Assembly (NCBI GenBank): GCA_963726295.1
Contig: CAVSBW010000002.1
Coordinates: 744,001-808,000, forward strand
DNA length: 64,000 nucleotides
DNA from: DASSQJ01 sp963726295
GTDB taxonomy: Bacteria > Actinomycetota > Actinomycetes > Actinomycetales > Dermatophilaceae
Direction of reading: 5' to 3'
A program made the position numbers and the translations under genes. Below, piece after piece: positions 52,428-61,093 of this stretch (positions are counted from its first letter, which is position 1; each line of letters opens with the position of its first letter). The notes below the pieces were generated by a model, which was given only the letters and a program-made list of their open reading frames with translations, searched no databases and was not told the DNA's origin.

Positions 52428-53668
52428 GCACCGAGTACCCGGCCAAGGCCGTGCTCTACCGGCTCGAGGAGGTGCGGGGCGGGACGGCCGACAAGCCACC
52501 CACGGTCCGACCCAGCGGGGACCCCATCCCGGTGCAGTTCAACCCGACCAGCCTGAAGGTCGACCGCAACAACGACGTCAGCGGCAGCAGCGGGACCCAG
52601 GGCCAGCGTCGTCAGCGCACCAATGAGGGGCACGCCACGCTCACGCTCGACCTCGAGTTCGACTCCGCGGAGGGCGACGCCGACGGCTCGCCGCTCGACG
52701 TGCGCACGCTGACCCAGCGGGTGCGCCAGTTCGTCGAGCCGCCGGCGGACTCACCGCAGGACGCTCCGCCGCGGCTGCGGTTCATCTGGGGCACCTTCGT
52801 GTTCGACGGGACGGCCACCCGCGTCGGCGAGGAGATCGACTACTTCGCCGCCGACGGCACGGCGCTGCGTGCCAAGGTGAGCCTCAGCGTCACCGAGCAG
52901 AACCTCGAGTTCGAGGCGAACACCCTTGGCCCGGGCGCCCGCACCGACACCTCGGCGACGGCCCCCGGCGGCTCCGGCGGCGGTGGCCCCGGGAGCGGTC
53001 CGAGCGGACGCCCCGATCGTGCCGTCGACGCCCTCGACGGGGAGAGCGTGCAGCAGGCCCTGAGCCGCCTCGGGCTGGACCCGGCGACGTGGCGGTCGGC
53101 GATGGCCGGGCTCGGCACCCCCTTGGGCCTCACCGCCGGCGCCCAGCTGCAGGTGGACGCCTCGGCGTCGGCCGGCGCGGGCATCGGGGCCTCGGCGGGC
53201 TTCGGTGCGGGCCTGGCGGTCGGCGGGTCCGCGGGCGCCTCGGCCGGGGTCTCCGCGGCAGCGAGCGCGGGAGCATCCGCCGGGATGTCGGCGCGGGCCA
53301 CGGCCGGCGCCGGGGCCTCCTTCGGAGCCGGGGCGATCGGAGCCAGTGGGTCCGGCGGTGCCGTGGCCGGGGGCGCGGTGGGCGCGTCGGCGCAGGCGTC
53401 GGCCGGGTTCGCCCTCTCGGCCGTCGGCGGGGTCGAGGCCGCGGCCCAGGGCGTTCTCGCGGCGGAGGCCGAGTCCGGGGTCAGCGCCGCGCGTGGCTCG
53501 TTCGCCGTCCCCGGCGCGGCGGGTGCGGGCGCCCGCGCGTCCGCCTCCGTGGCTGCGTCGGCCGGCGTCGGCGCCCGCGCAGCCGCGGGCGCTCGAGCCG
53601 GGGTGGACGGGAGAGCCACCGGCTACGGCCGCGGGGTGCCGCTGAAGCCGCCGGCAACGGTCCGGTGA
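52424..53668 (+). CDS. CIS tube/adaptor protein (Afp7-like) with Ala/Gly/Ser-rich tail
   Basis: A 414-residue protein. Residues 1-170 match the CIS tube N-terminal domain of Afp7/Pvc7-type adaptors: KAVLYRLEEV, IPVQFNPTSLKVDRNNDV, LRFIWGTFVFDGTATRVGEEIDYFAADGTALRAKVSLSVTEQ. Homologues normally continue into a LysM domain; here instead there is a Gly-rich linker, a short helical segment (VQQALSRLGLDPATWRSAMAGLG) and then about 190 residues of Ala/Gly/Ser repeats of the ASAGA/GASAG type. This tail could form extended or fibrous structure or a membrane-active segment. GC-rich repeat DNA there deserves an assembly check. Confidence 0.82.
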   Translation: MSTEYPAKAVLYRLEEVRGGTADKPPTVRPSGDPIPVQFNPTSLKVDRNNDVSGSSGTQGQRRQRTNEGHATLTLDLEFDSAEGDADGSPLDVRTLTQRVRQFVEPPADSPQDAPPRLRFIWGTFVFDGTATRVGEEIDYFAADGTALRAKVSLSVTEQNLEFEANTLGPGARTDTSATAPGGSGGGGPGSGPSGRPDRAVDALDGESVQQALSRLGLDPATWRSAMAGLGTPLGLTAGAQLQVDASASAGAGIGASAGFGAGLAVGGSAGASAGVSAAASAGASAGMSARATAGAGASFGAGAIGASGSGGAVAGGAVGASAQASAGFALSAVGGVEAAAQGVLAAEAESGVSAARGSFAVPGAAGAGARASASVAASAGVGARAAAGARAGVDGRATGYGRGVPLKPPATVR

Positions 53669-53722
53669 CGCACGCCGGGCACCGTGGGACCCGACAGCCG
53701 GACCGGGACGAGGTGGGTGGAC

Positions 53723-53896
53723 ATGGCCGTACACGTCGAGGAGCTGCACACCGACATCCGGCCCGCCGACCCCCCGCCAGGGCGTGAGCCACAGGAACCA
53801 CTCGCGGGTCGCACCACCCAGGACCTCTGGGAGGAGGCCCGCTGCCGCGCCGAGTGGGTCGCGCGGCGCACGGCGGCCACCGGGTTCGACGACTGA
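53723..53896 (+). CDS. small DUF5908-like injection-system protein
   Basis: A 57-residue protein, MAVHVEELHTDIRPADPP at its start, resembling the short Afp6/Pvc6 (DUF5908) proteins, which begin with an ...EELHI... strand. The second half is acidic/basic helical (TTQDLWEEARCRAEWVAR). GACGAGGTGGG precedes the ATG. It ends four bases before the hub gene. In PVC-type systems this protein's function is unknown. Confidence 0.6.
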   Translation: MAVHVEELHTDIRPADPPPGREPQEPLAGRTTQDLWEEARCRAEWVARRTAATGFDD

Positions 53897-53899
53897 CCC

Positions 53900-54985
53900 A
53901 TGCCCGAGCCCACGTTCGCGGTAGCGGGTCCCGTCCTCTCCGTCGACGGGGAGCGGGTCCCGAGCCTGGCGCGCGACTGCGCCCGGCTGGTCGTCGAGGA
54001 GGGCGTCGAGGGTCTCCGCACCCTGCAGCTGCACCTCCACGCCAGTGGTGGCGGGGCCGCCGGGCCCCCTGACCGGACGATGTACCTCGACGGAGGCGTC
54101 GTGGACTTCGGCCGGGAGCTGTCGGTCTCGGCCGGTCCCGACGGCGAGCAGCGCACCGTCTTCGAGGGCGCGATCTCGGCCATCGAGGCCGTCTTCGAGG
54201 ACGGAGAGGCCCCCGTGGTCGTCGTCTTCGCCGAGGACGCCCTCATGCGGCTGCGGATGACGCGTCGGATGCGGACGTACACCGACGTCACGGACGCCGA
54301 CCTCGCCCGGACGCTGGCCGACGAGCACGGGCTCACCGCCGAGGTGGACGTCGACGGACCGCGCTACGACGTCGTCCAGCAGCTCAACCAGAGCGACCTC
54401 GCGTTCCTGCGCGACCGGGCCCGGCTGGTCCAGGCCGACCTGTGGTGCTCGGGGCGGACCCTCCACCTGGCAACCCGACCGCGTCGGCCGGGCACCGAGG
54501 TCACCCTCGTCCGGGGTAACCACCTGCTCTCGGTGCGCCTCTGCGCCGACCTTGCCCACCAGCGCAGCGAGGTCGTCGTCACCGGGTACGACGCCTTCTC
54601 CGCCGGCGTCGTCGACGAGCGGTCGGCGGCGGACGACGTGGATGCGGAGGTGGTCTCGGGACGGACCGGCCCGCGTACCGTCGAGAAGGCCCTCGGCGCG
54701 GTGAGCACGGTCCGCGTCCGGGAGGTCGCTCTCTCCGGAGAGGAGGCCAGGGCCTGGGCCCGGGCCGAGATGCTCCGGCGGGCGCGCCGCTTCGTCCACG
54801 TCACCGGGACGACGCGCGGCACGCCGGACCTCATGGTCGGGAGCCGGCTCACGCTCGAGGGGGTAGGGGCGCCCTTCGAGGGTGGGGGCTACTACGTGAC
54901 CCGCCTGCGGCACACCGTCGACCAGGCCCGTGGGCTGCGCACCTCGTTCGAGGCCGAGCGCGCGACCGTGAACGAGGCCCGCTGA
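53900..54985 (+). CDS. hub protein, phage late control D / gp27-like
   Basis: A 361-residue protein of the phage late control gene D (gp27/VgrG-N) family: CARLVVEEGVEGLRTLQLHLHASG, FEGAISAIEAVFEDGEAPVVVVFAEDALMRLRMTRRMRTYTDVTDADLARTLADEHGLTAEVDVDGPRYDVVQQLNQSDLAFLRDRARLVQADLW. It should form the trimeric hub that links the tube and spike. In Afp/PVC systems hub and spike domains form one protein (Afp8); here they are split into this gene and the next, with a one-base overlap. Confidence 0.85.
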   Translation: MPEPTFAVAGPVLSVDGERVPSLARDCARLVVEEGVEGLRTLQLHLHASGGGAAGPPDRTMYLDGGVVDFGRELSVSAGPDGEQRTVFEGAISAIEAVFEDGEAPVVVVFAEDALMRLRMTRRMRTYTDVTDADLARTLADEHGLTAEVDVDGPRYDVVQQLNQSDLAFLRDRARLVQADLWCSGRTLHLATRPRRPGTEVTLVRGNHLLSVRLCADLAHQRSEVVVTGYDAFSAGVVDERSAADDVDAEVVSGRTGPRTVEKALGAVSTVRVREVALSGEEARAWARAEMLRRARRFVHVTGTTRGTPDLMVGSRLTLEGVGAPFEGGGYYVTRLRHTVDQARGLRTSFEAERATVNEAR

Positions 54986-55650
54986 TGCTCCCCGCACCCG
55001 TCGACGGCGCCGCACCCGGCTACTTCGGGGTGTACCCGGCGCTGGTCACCGACATCATCGACGAGGACTCGCTGGGGCGGGTCGAGGTGCGCTTCCCGTG
55101 GCTCGGCGAGGACGGCGACGGCGACGTCCGGGCCTGGGCCACGCTGTGCACGCCGTACGCGGACGCCGACGCCGGTCTCCAGATCCTCCCCGAGGTCGGC
55201 TCGCAGGTGGTCGTCGCCTTCGAGGCCGGGAACCTCCGCCGCCCCTACGTCGTCGGGTGCGCGTGGAACGGGACGACCGCCTTGCCCGCCGACCCGGAGC
55301 GCGCGAACGACATCCGGCTACTGCGCTCCCGCGCGGACAGCCGGCTCGAGTTCGACGACTCCTCAAGCGCGCCCCGGCTGACCCTGCGCACGCACAGCGG
55401 CCACGAGATCGTCATCGACGAGTCCGGTGCCGGCGAGATCACCGTCCACCACAACGGCGGCTGCGAGGTGGTCCTGACCGCCACCTCCGTCGAGGTCACC
55501 GCCAACGTCGACGTCTCGGTGAACGCGGTCATGGTCGACGTCACGGCGCCGATCTCGACGTTCAGCGGCGTCGTGAAGGCCCAGACCGTGATCGCGGAGT
55601 CCTTCGTCATCTCGCCGGCGTACACGCCCGGGGTGGGGAACATCTGGTGA
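54985..55650 (+). CDS. spike / baseplate assembly protein V (gp5-like)
   Basis: A 221-residue gpV/gp5 OB-fold protein: YFGVYPALVTDIIDEDSLGRVEVRFPWLGEDGDGDVRAWATLCTPYADADAGLQILPEVGSQVVVAFEAGNLRRPYVVG is the OB domain, followed by NDIRLLRSRADSRLEFDDSS and a beta-helix-like region ending in short valine-rich strands. It should form the needle under the hub, to be capped by a PAAR tip not present in the window. The stop overlaps the GTG of the next gene. Confidence 0.85.
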   Translation: MLPAPVDGAAPGYFGVYPALVTDIIDEDSLGRVEVRFPWLGEDGDGDVRAWATLCTPYADADAGLQILPEVGSQVVVAFEAGNLRRPYVVGCAWNGTTALPADPERANDIRLLRSRADSRLEFDDSSSAPRLTLRTHSGHEIVIDESGAGEITVHHNGGCEVVLTATSVEVTANVDVSVNAVMVDVTAPISTFSGVVKAQTVIAESFVISPAYTPGVGNIW

Positions 55651-57281
55651 CCGCCTTCGCCCTGCGTGCGCCGTGGTACGTCCGGGAACGGACGGGCCTG
55701 GGCCTCACCGACCCGGCGGCCCGCCGCCCCGCCCTCCAGATGTACGACGACACCGACTTCGCGCGGCGTATCGTCGCCGACCCGCGCGACTCGCTCGCCT
55801 TCGGCGACGACGACGTGTGGACCTACCCGATCCCGGTCACCCCGTCGACGTCCGCCACCGGCCGGGCCCGGCTGGCGACCTGGCAGCTCGTGCCCACCGA
55901 CCTGCGCAAGCTCTACCAGCCCAGCCACAACCGCTTCTACGCGGTCGTCGCGGAGGTGTTCTGCGACCAGCCCGGCCTGCCGCGGGCGGGGTCCCACGGC
56001 GACATCGAGGTGGGGTTCGTCATGCGGCGGCGGGTGACCTCGCTGCGCGGTGCGCGGGGACCGAGGCGGCGGGTGGCGCGCAACCTCGTCGTCGAGGTGG
56101 CCCACCGGGAGCGGCTCGCCCTCGACGAGGCACGGCTCGGCGACTCGGACGAGCGCGACCTCTGGTGGGCCGACCAGGCGTGGAAGCGACAGTTCGCCGA
56201 GGACAACCGCGAGTCGATCGACCAGCTGACGATCACGAGCCAGACCGAGGGCTGGTTCACGGGCACGGACGGCTCGACGGGGTGGAAGCCGGTGGACGCG
56301 GCGCTCGACGACGATGTCGAGGAGTCGTTCACGATGTGGCGTCTCCCCGGCCGCGAGGGCGACTGCGACGCCGCCCGGACCCGCTCGACGTGGTTCGGGC
56401 TCGTCCCCACCTTCTCGGCGGAGCACTCGGCGCCCCCCAGTGGCGCCACCGACCCACCGGCCGCCCAGCCCAAGTACGACGACCACGCGATCTACGAGGT
56501 GCACTGCTTCGTGCGACGCAAGCCGGCGAAGGGCAAGGAGCACTGTCCGCCCGAGGTGTGGTGGAACGAGGCGCCGACCGAGCCGTTCCGGCTCGCCTCG
56601 CCCATGGACCCTCAGGGCACCAGCAAGCGGCTGACCTCGATCACCCTCCCCGACCTGCGGCGGCTGGCGGCCCGCGCGGCCCAGCCGATGGGGCCGGGCG
56701 GTGTGGCGATCACGACGCCCCCGCAGTCGCAACTCGTCTTCAACCCCTTCGGCGACATCCCGAAGTCGGGCGCCGGTGCGATCGGCGCGGGCGGAGGCAT
56801 CTGCACGTTTGCCCTCGAGCTCTTCTTCGTCGTGGCGTTCTTCCTCTTCCTCATGTTCATGCCGATCGTCGTCTTCGCGTTCCAGCTCTGGTGGATGCTC
56901 GCGCTGCGCTTCTGCATCCCGCCGAGCGTCGGTTTCGACCTGTCCGTGGAGTTCCTGGCCGACCTGGAGGTCGATGCCGACTTCGACGCGTCCTTCCACG
57001 CAGACGCGGGAGGAGAGTTCACGGCCTTTTCGAACGCGCTCGCCAGCCTTCCGGTCGATGACCCACCCACGCCCGAAGAGGCCTTCGACCAGATCTTCGG
57101 CACGGACAGCTCGGTGCTGAACGAGAAGGGGGTGTGGATCGACCAGATGGCCCAGAGCACGGACTTCACCGACGACCCCCTGATCGCAGCGGCAGCCGCG
57201 GTGAGCAGCGACCCGGACGACGCGGTGATGCCGACGGCTCCGAAGACCGAGCCGGTCCCCGACGACCCCCTGTGCGGCTGA
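55647..57281 (+). CDS. injection-locus membrane protein of unknown function (possible envelope anchor)
   Basis: A 544-residue protein unlike any named family. Residues 1-380 are soluble: VVAEVFCDQPGLPRAGSHGDIEVGFVMRRRVTSLRG, WWADQAWKRQFAEDNRESIDQLTITSQTEGWF and VHCFVRRKPAKGKEHCPPEVWWNEAPTEPFRLASP. At about residues 385-425 a strongly hydrophobic stretch (ICTFALELFFVVAFFLFLMF then VVFAFQLWWMLAL) forms one long or two short membrane helices; the acidic C-terminus of about 110 residues follows. It sits inside the baseplate gene order. Streptomyces CIS use a membrane protein, CisA, to attach particles; this may be an analogue, by context and topology only. Confidence 0.65.
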   Translation: MTAFALRAPWYVRERTGLGLTDPAARRPALQMYDDTDFARRIVADPRDSLAFGDDDVWTYPIPVTPSTSATGRARLATWQLVPTDLRKLYQPSHNRFYAVVAEVFCDQPGLPRAGSHGDIEVGFVMRRRVTSLRGARGPRRRVARNLVVEVAHRERLALDEARLGDSDERDLWWADQAWKRQFAEDNRESIDQLTITSQTEGWFTGTDGSTGWKPVDAALDDDVEESFTMWRLPGREGDCDAARTRSTWFGLVPTFSAEHSAPPSGATDPPAAQPKYDDHAIYEVHCFVRRKPAKGKEHCPPEVWWNEAPTEPFRLASPMDPQGTSKRLTSITLPDLRRLAARAAQPMGPGGVAITTPPQSQLVFNPFGDIPKSGAGAIGAGGGICTFALELFFVVAFFLFLMFMPIVVFAFQLWWMLALRFCIPPSVGFDLSVEFLADLEVDADFDASFHADAGGEFTAFSNALASLPVDDPPTPEEAFDQIFGTDSSVLNEKGVWIDQMAQSTDFTDDPLIAAAAAVSSDPDDAVMPTAPKTEPVPDDPLCG

Positions 57282-57302
57282 GGGCGGAGCGCCGCGCCCG
57301 GG

Positions 57303-58448
57303 TCAGGGCGAGGAGTACGAGACCTTGACCTTCGTCAGCCCGACGACGCTGTGGTAGTTCAGCTGCTGGATCAGGCTCGGGCCGGTGTCGACGTCGCTCC
57401 AGTCGACGTGGACGCAGCCGTGGGACGTGTAGTCCAGCGGGCCGGCGTGCAGCGCCTCCCCGCCGTTGTAGAAGACCGCGAAGCTCATGTTGGCCAGCCG
57501 GAAGCCGGTGCCGGCCTCCTTCTTCGTGTAGTTGCGGTCGCGCGTGCCGGGGCGGTTCGGCTCGCGGTCCGACCACTGGAAGTCGACGCCCGGCCGGCCC
57601 GACGCACTGCCGCTGTTGTACCCGTAGCCCTCGATCCGCAGGACCGTGAAGCTGCCGGGATCGGTCCTCATCCGCCCCGACCCCCCGCTGACGCGGAACG
57701 TGAAGTCGTGCCAGGCCACCGGGCTCTTGTGGTACCTCGCACTCGCCGTCCCGGTGGTGAAGACGTGCCCGTCCGCGTCGGTGGCCGTGCCGTCGAAGAC
57801 CACGTCCACCTGCTCGATCCAGGGCTTGGTCTCCTTGTCGGTCCGCTGGTTGAAGTCGTCCTCGACGAGGTGCCGCACGTCGATGATCGGGAGGAGCAGA
57901 GGCCCGGCCCGCGTGAACCCGCCGATGAAGGGGACGCTGGCATCGCGCTCACCGAACGCCATCGACGTCTTCCGGCGGTAGCGGTGCACCACACCGTCGG
58001 ACCGGTCGTGGACGAGGTGCGCGAGCTCGTGGGCCAGCACCCGGTCACGGCTCGGCCCGCTCCCCTGGTGGTTCGGGGACCCCAGCACGACGTCACGTCC
58101 GACCGTGTACGCATAGGCGTCCACGGCGCTCGCCCCCCGCTGGGCGTCGGCGCCGGTGTGGACGCGGACGTCGCCCAACGGTGCGCCCCAGTGACGCTCG
58201 GCCTGCGAGCGCACCGACGGCTCGAGTGGGCGGCCGCCGGTGGCCAGCGCGGCGGCGACGCTCGGCGGTGCCGGCTCCCCCTGGAGGTGGGCGGCCCCGG
58301 CGGGTCCGGAGAGGGAACGCGCGGTGGGCCTCGGCGAGTCCGACGGTCGCGCGAGCAGGCCGCCGGCCGCGCGCTCGACGGCCGACTCCTCGTGGCCCCG
58401 CCCCGAGGCCAGGCGCAGCCGCGTCGCAGGCCGCCGATGGGTCCCCAT
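57303..58448 (-). CDS. DUF4157 protein with YkuD-like L,D-transpeptidase motif (cargo candidate)
   Basis: A 381-residue protein encoded opposite to the baseplate genes. Residues 85-150 are a DUF4157 domain (GAPLGDVRVHTGADAQRGASAVDAYAYTVGRDVVLG then HELAH at 140-144), a domain very often attached to eCIS-delivered toxins. Residues 185-381 are a second domain with LHAGPLDYTSHGCVHVDW; SHGCVHV (342-348) with His334 matches the catalytic SxGC motif of YkuD-type L,D-transpeptidases. It could cross-link or cleave peptidoglycan in a target or host cell. The ATG lies within a longer frame; the first 80 residues look disordered. Confidence 0.75.
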   Translation of the reverse strand: MGTHRRPATRLRLASGRGHEESAVERAAGGLLARPSDSPRPTARSLSGPAGAAHLQGEPAPPSVAAALATGGRPLEPSVRSQAERHWGAPLGDVRVHTGADAQRGASAVDAYAYTVGRDVVLGSPNHQGSGPSRDRVLAHELAHLVHDRSDGVVHRYRRKTSMAFGERDASVPFIGGFTRAGPLLLPIIDVRHLVEDDFNQRTDKETKPWIEQVDVVFDGTATDADGHVFTTGTASARYHKSPVAWHDFTFRVSGGSGRMRTDPGSFTVLRIEGYGYNSGSASGRPGVDFQWSDREPNRPGTRDRNYTKKEAGTGFRLANMSFAVFYNGGEALHAGPLDYTSHGCVHVDWSDVDTGPSLIQQLNYHSVVGLTKVKVSYSSP

Positions 58449-58548
58449 CCACCGACGATAGGGCTCGGCGGGATCGGTGCACAGGGGCAGGACCCGGAAC
58501 GGCGGAGGCGGTGACGGTTGCGTGACACCGCTCGCCGACCCTCGGGGC

Positions 58549-58962
58549 ATGGCCAGCCCCGGCACCACCGGCATCGCCGACGAGTGGATCGGTACCGGGC
58601 TGCGCTTCCCGATCCGACCGGACCCGGACACCGGGGCCCTCCCCCGGGTCGTCGGCATGGACCGGATCCGGCAGTCGATCAACATCATCCTGGACACCGA
58701 GCCCGGCGAACGGGTCATGCTCCCGGAGTTCGGCTGCGGCCTGCGCCGGTACCTCATGGAGCCGAACACCCTGACCACGAGGACCGCCGTCGCCACGGAC
58801 ATCGGGAGCGCCCTGCGACGCTGGGAGCCGCGGGTCCGCGTGACCGGTGTCGAGGTGACGGCCGGGGAGCAGCCCGAGCTGGCCTGGATCCAGGTCTCCT
58901 ACGAGCGCCTCTCCGACCTGCGCCCCGACAACCTCGTCTACCCGTTCTACTTCCAGGCCTGA
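58549..58962 (+). CDS. gp25-like baseplate wedge protein
   Basis: A 137-residue gp25/GPW protein, IGTGLRFPIRPDPDTGALPRVVGMDRIRQSINIILDTEPGERVMLPEFGCGLRRYLMEPNTLTT at its core and LSDLRPDNLVYPFYFQ at the end, the EPGERVM...FGCGL block being diagnostic. It forms part of the baseplate wedge that triggers sheath contraction. It stands between two minus-strand cargo candidates, showing that those were inserted into the conserved baseplate gene order. Confidence 0.88.
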   Translation: MASPGTTGIADEWIGTGLRFPIRPDPDTGALPRVVGMDRIRQSINIILDTEPGERVMLPEFGCGLRRYLMEPNTLTTRTAVATDIGSALRRWEPRVRVTGVEVTAGEQPELAWIQVSYERLSDLRPDNLVYPFYFQA

Positions 58963-59036
58963 CCCGCCGGCGGACACGGCACCGCACCCACCGTAAGGGC
59001 CGCGCCCGCCCGGCGAGGGCGCGTAGGCTCCTCGGC

Positions 59037-61022
59037 TCAGAACTCGACGCCGACGCTGGCTCCGGCGCCCAGCCTCACGCCCGACCCGTGCACGGGCAGC
59101 AGCACGAAGCCCTCGGCCCCGACCCGCACGACGTTCCACAATCGGGTGCCCACGCCGGCGAACGGAGACACGTCGACTCGGGTCTGGTCCAGCCCGAGGA
59201 CGCCGCTCCCGGTCAGCCGGGCACCGCCCGTGGCGTAGAACCACGGCTCTTGGTACTCGACGGCCAGGCCGAGTCCTCCTCCCAGGAGGACCGGGCTCCC
59301 CGTCGCCGAGGCGAGCACGCGCCCCTCGGCCACCAGGCGTCCGCGGGCCAGGGGGTCGAACGAGGTGAGCACGCGTGCGTACTGCACGGAGATGACCGGC
59401 TGCGTCCCGGGCCCCTGCTGGAAGAACAGGCCGGTGCCCAGGATGTTGGGGTGGGCGGACTGCGCCCGGACGTCCTGTGCGCGCTCCGCCTCGCCCCGGG
59501 TGCGCGCGACCGCCGGGTCCCACGCTACGGACCCACCGGCCTCCGCCACGGCGGTGGCCTCCTCCGGACTGGTGGGTACCCATCCGATGAGGTCGAGACG
59601 ACCTCGGAAGTACGCCTGCCGCATGCTCTCCTCCCCGCGGTCACGACCACTGAAGATGAACGGGCCGCTGACGATTGAGCCGACGCTGGCGGCGCGCTGG
59701 TAGATCTCCTGGTAGTTCGTGCGGCCGGTCACGATCTGCCGGGTGAAGTACTCCGTGAAGCCCTCGACGATGTTGCGCTCGTCCATGAAAGCGGCCTCGA
59801 AGGCGGGGTGCGCGAGCTCGTGGATCAGCTCGTGAACCGCCGTGCCGAGCCCGGTGTCCCCTCGCGGGGGAAGGTGGACGGCGGCCGTGGTGTGGCTGCC
59901 GCCGACGCCCTTGAGGGCTGCCCGCCGCAGCACGTCCGGCTGCGCGGACGCCAGCTGGCCCACCACCCGACCGACGACGTTCGACCGTGACTCGTCGTCG
60001 ACGTCCGCGAGTGCGGACCGGCACTCCTCGCACGCCGTGTCCATGCGCGTCCTCGCCAGTGCCCGCCCCGCGTCGCCGGTGTCGACGAACTCCACCAGCA
60101 CGAGGTTCCGCGCCCGCCGCTCCGCGGCGCCCAGCGTGGTGTCGCGCGTCAGGGTGATCGCTCGGGTGTAGGACCCGAAGCGCTCGAGCACCTGGGTCCG
60201 AGCTCGCTCCACGACCTCCATGGCGTCGTCCTCGCTCACCGTGTCGCTCCGCCCGGCTGCCCGGCCGGCGATCTCGGTCAGGTCTCGCAGCAGCACCGGA
60301 GCGAGACGGGTGACCAGGGCGGTCCTCTCGTCGGCCGTGAGGTGCCGGCCGCGGTCGCGGACCGGTTCGGGCTGGTGGGTCTCGGGCTCCGGCGACGCCG
60401 GGGTGGACGGAGCATCGGGCCCGCGGGACGGAGCGCTGACCGTCGGGCGGTCACGCCGAAGCTCCTCCTCGATGCGCCTCTGCTCGCGCGCGTCGGGGTA
60501 GTGCGCGTCGTCCGCGGACGCTCGCTCTTGGCGCTGCACCACCCGACCCCCGGCGCGGGCCGCTCCTGCGTCGTCGACCCGGCTGGGGGCGACACCCGCC
60601 GCCCCTCCGCCCACAGCGACTCGCTGGGCCTGCCGCTCGGCTGGCGAACCGTGCGGGAGGACCGTGACGTCCGGACGGGAGGCGCCGTCGCCCGCCGTCG
60701 GCATCGTCCGCTGCTGGACCACGTGCGTCAGCTCGTGGGCCAGCCGACGGGAGCCGACCCGGGTGTGCGGTGCGAAGAGCCCGGGGGCGAACACCATGTG
60801 CTCACCGACCGTGTACGCGTCGGCCCCGATCTGCGCGGCCGAGCCGTCGGTGTGCACGCGGACACTGCCGAAGGAGGTGCCGAACCGCGCCTCGGCGAGC
60901 CGGCGGGCACCGGCCGGGAGGGGATCACCGGGGGCCCGGACGGTCTCGGCCACGGCCGGTGGCGCGCGGCGGGACCCCGGAGCCATGGAGGGCATCGGCA
61001 CAGCGTCGGTGGCGGGCGTCAC
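59037..61022 (-). CDS. DUF4157 protein with second HExxH site and strand-rich C-terminus (cargo candidate)
   Basis: A 661-residue protein. Residues 40-105 form a DUF4157 domain (FGTSFGSVRVHTDGSAAQIGADAYTVGEHMVFAPG, HELTH 96-100). Residues 110-220 are a disordered linker. Residues 225-525 are helical and carry a second metalloprotease motif, HELIH at 397-401, with the helix VEGFTEYFTRQ (Glu420/Glu424) as a possible third ligand. Residues 525-661 are alternating beta strands rich in Gly (ISVQYARVL, GGLGLAVEYQEPWFYATGGARL, RLGAGASVGVEF) ending in Phe, reminiscent of an outer-membrane barrel half. A toxin for Gram-negative envelopes or a pore is imaginable; untested. Confidence 0.72.
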   Translation of the reverse strand: MTPATDAVPMPSMAPGSRRAPPAVAETVRAPGDPLPAGARRLAEARFGTSFGSVRVHTDGSAAQIGADAYTVGEHMVFAPGLFAPHTRVGSRRLAHELTHVVQQRTMPTAGDGASRPDVTVLPHGSPAERQAQRVAVGGGAAGVAPSRVDDAGAARAGGRVVQRQERASADDAHYPDAREQRRIEEELRRDRPTVSAPSRGPDAPSTPASPEPETHQPEPVRDRGRHLTADERTALVTRLAPVLLRDLTEIAGRAAGRSDTVSEDDAMEVVERARTQVLERFGSYTRAITLTRDTTLGAAERRARNLVLVEFVDTGDAGRALARTRMDTACEECRSALADVDDESRSNVVGRVVGQLASAQPDVLRRAALKGVGGSHTTAAVHLPPRGDTGLGTAVHELIHELAHPAFEAAFMDERNIVEGFTEYFTRQIVTGRTNYQEIYQRAASVGSIVSGPFIFSGRDRGEESMRQAYFRGRLDLIGWVPTSPEEATAVAEAGGSVAWDPAVARTRGEAERAQDVRAQSAHPNILGTGLFFQQGPGTQPVISVQYARVLTSFDPLARGRLVAEGRVLASATGSPVLLGGGLGLAVEYQEPWFYATGGARLTGSGVLGLDQTRVDVSPFAGVGTRLWNVVRVGAEGFVLLPVHGSGVRLGAGASVGVEF

Positions 61023-61093
61023 CCCATCGTCGCGCCGCCGACCGCACCGGTCCCGGTAACGACTCGGTGACGCATCGGGGCCAGCATCGGCGC

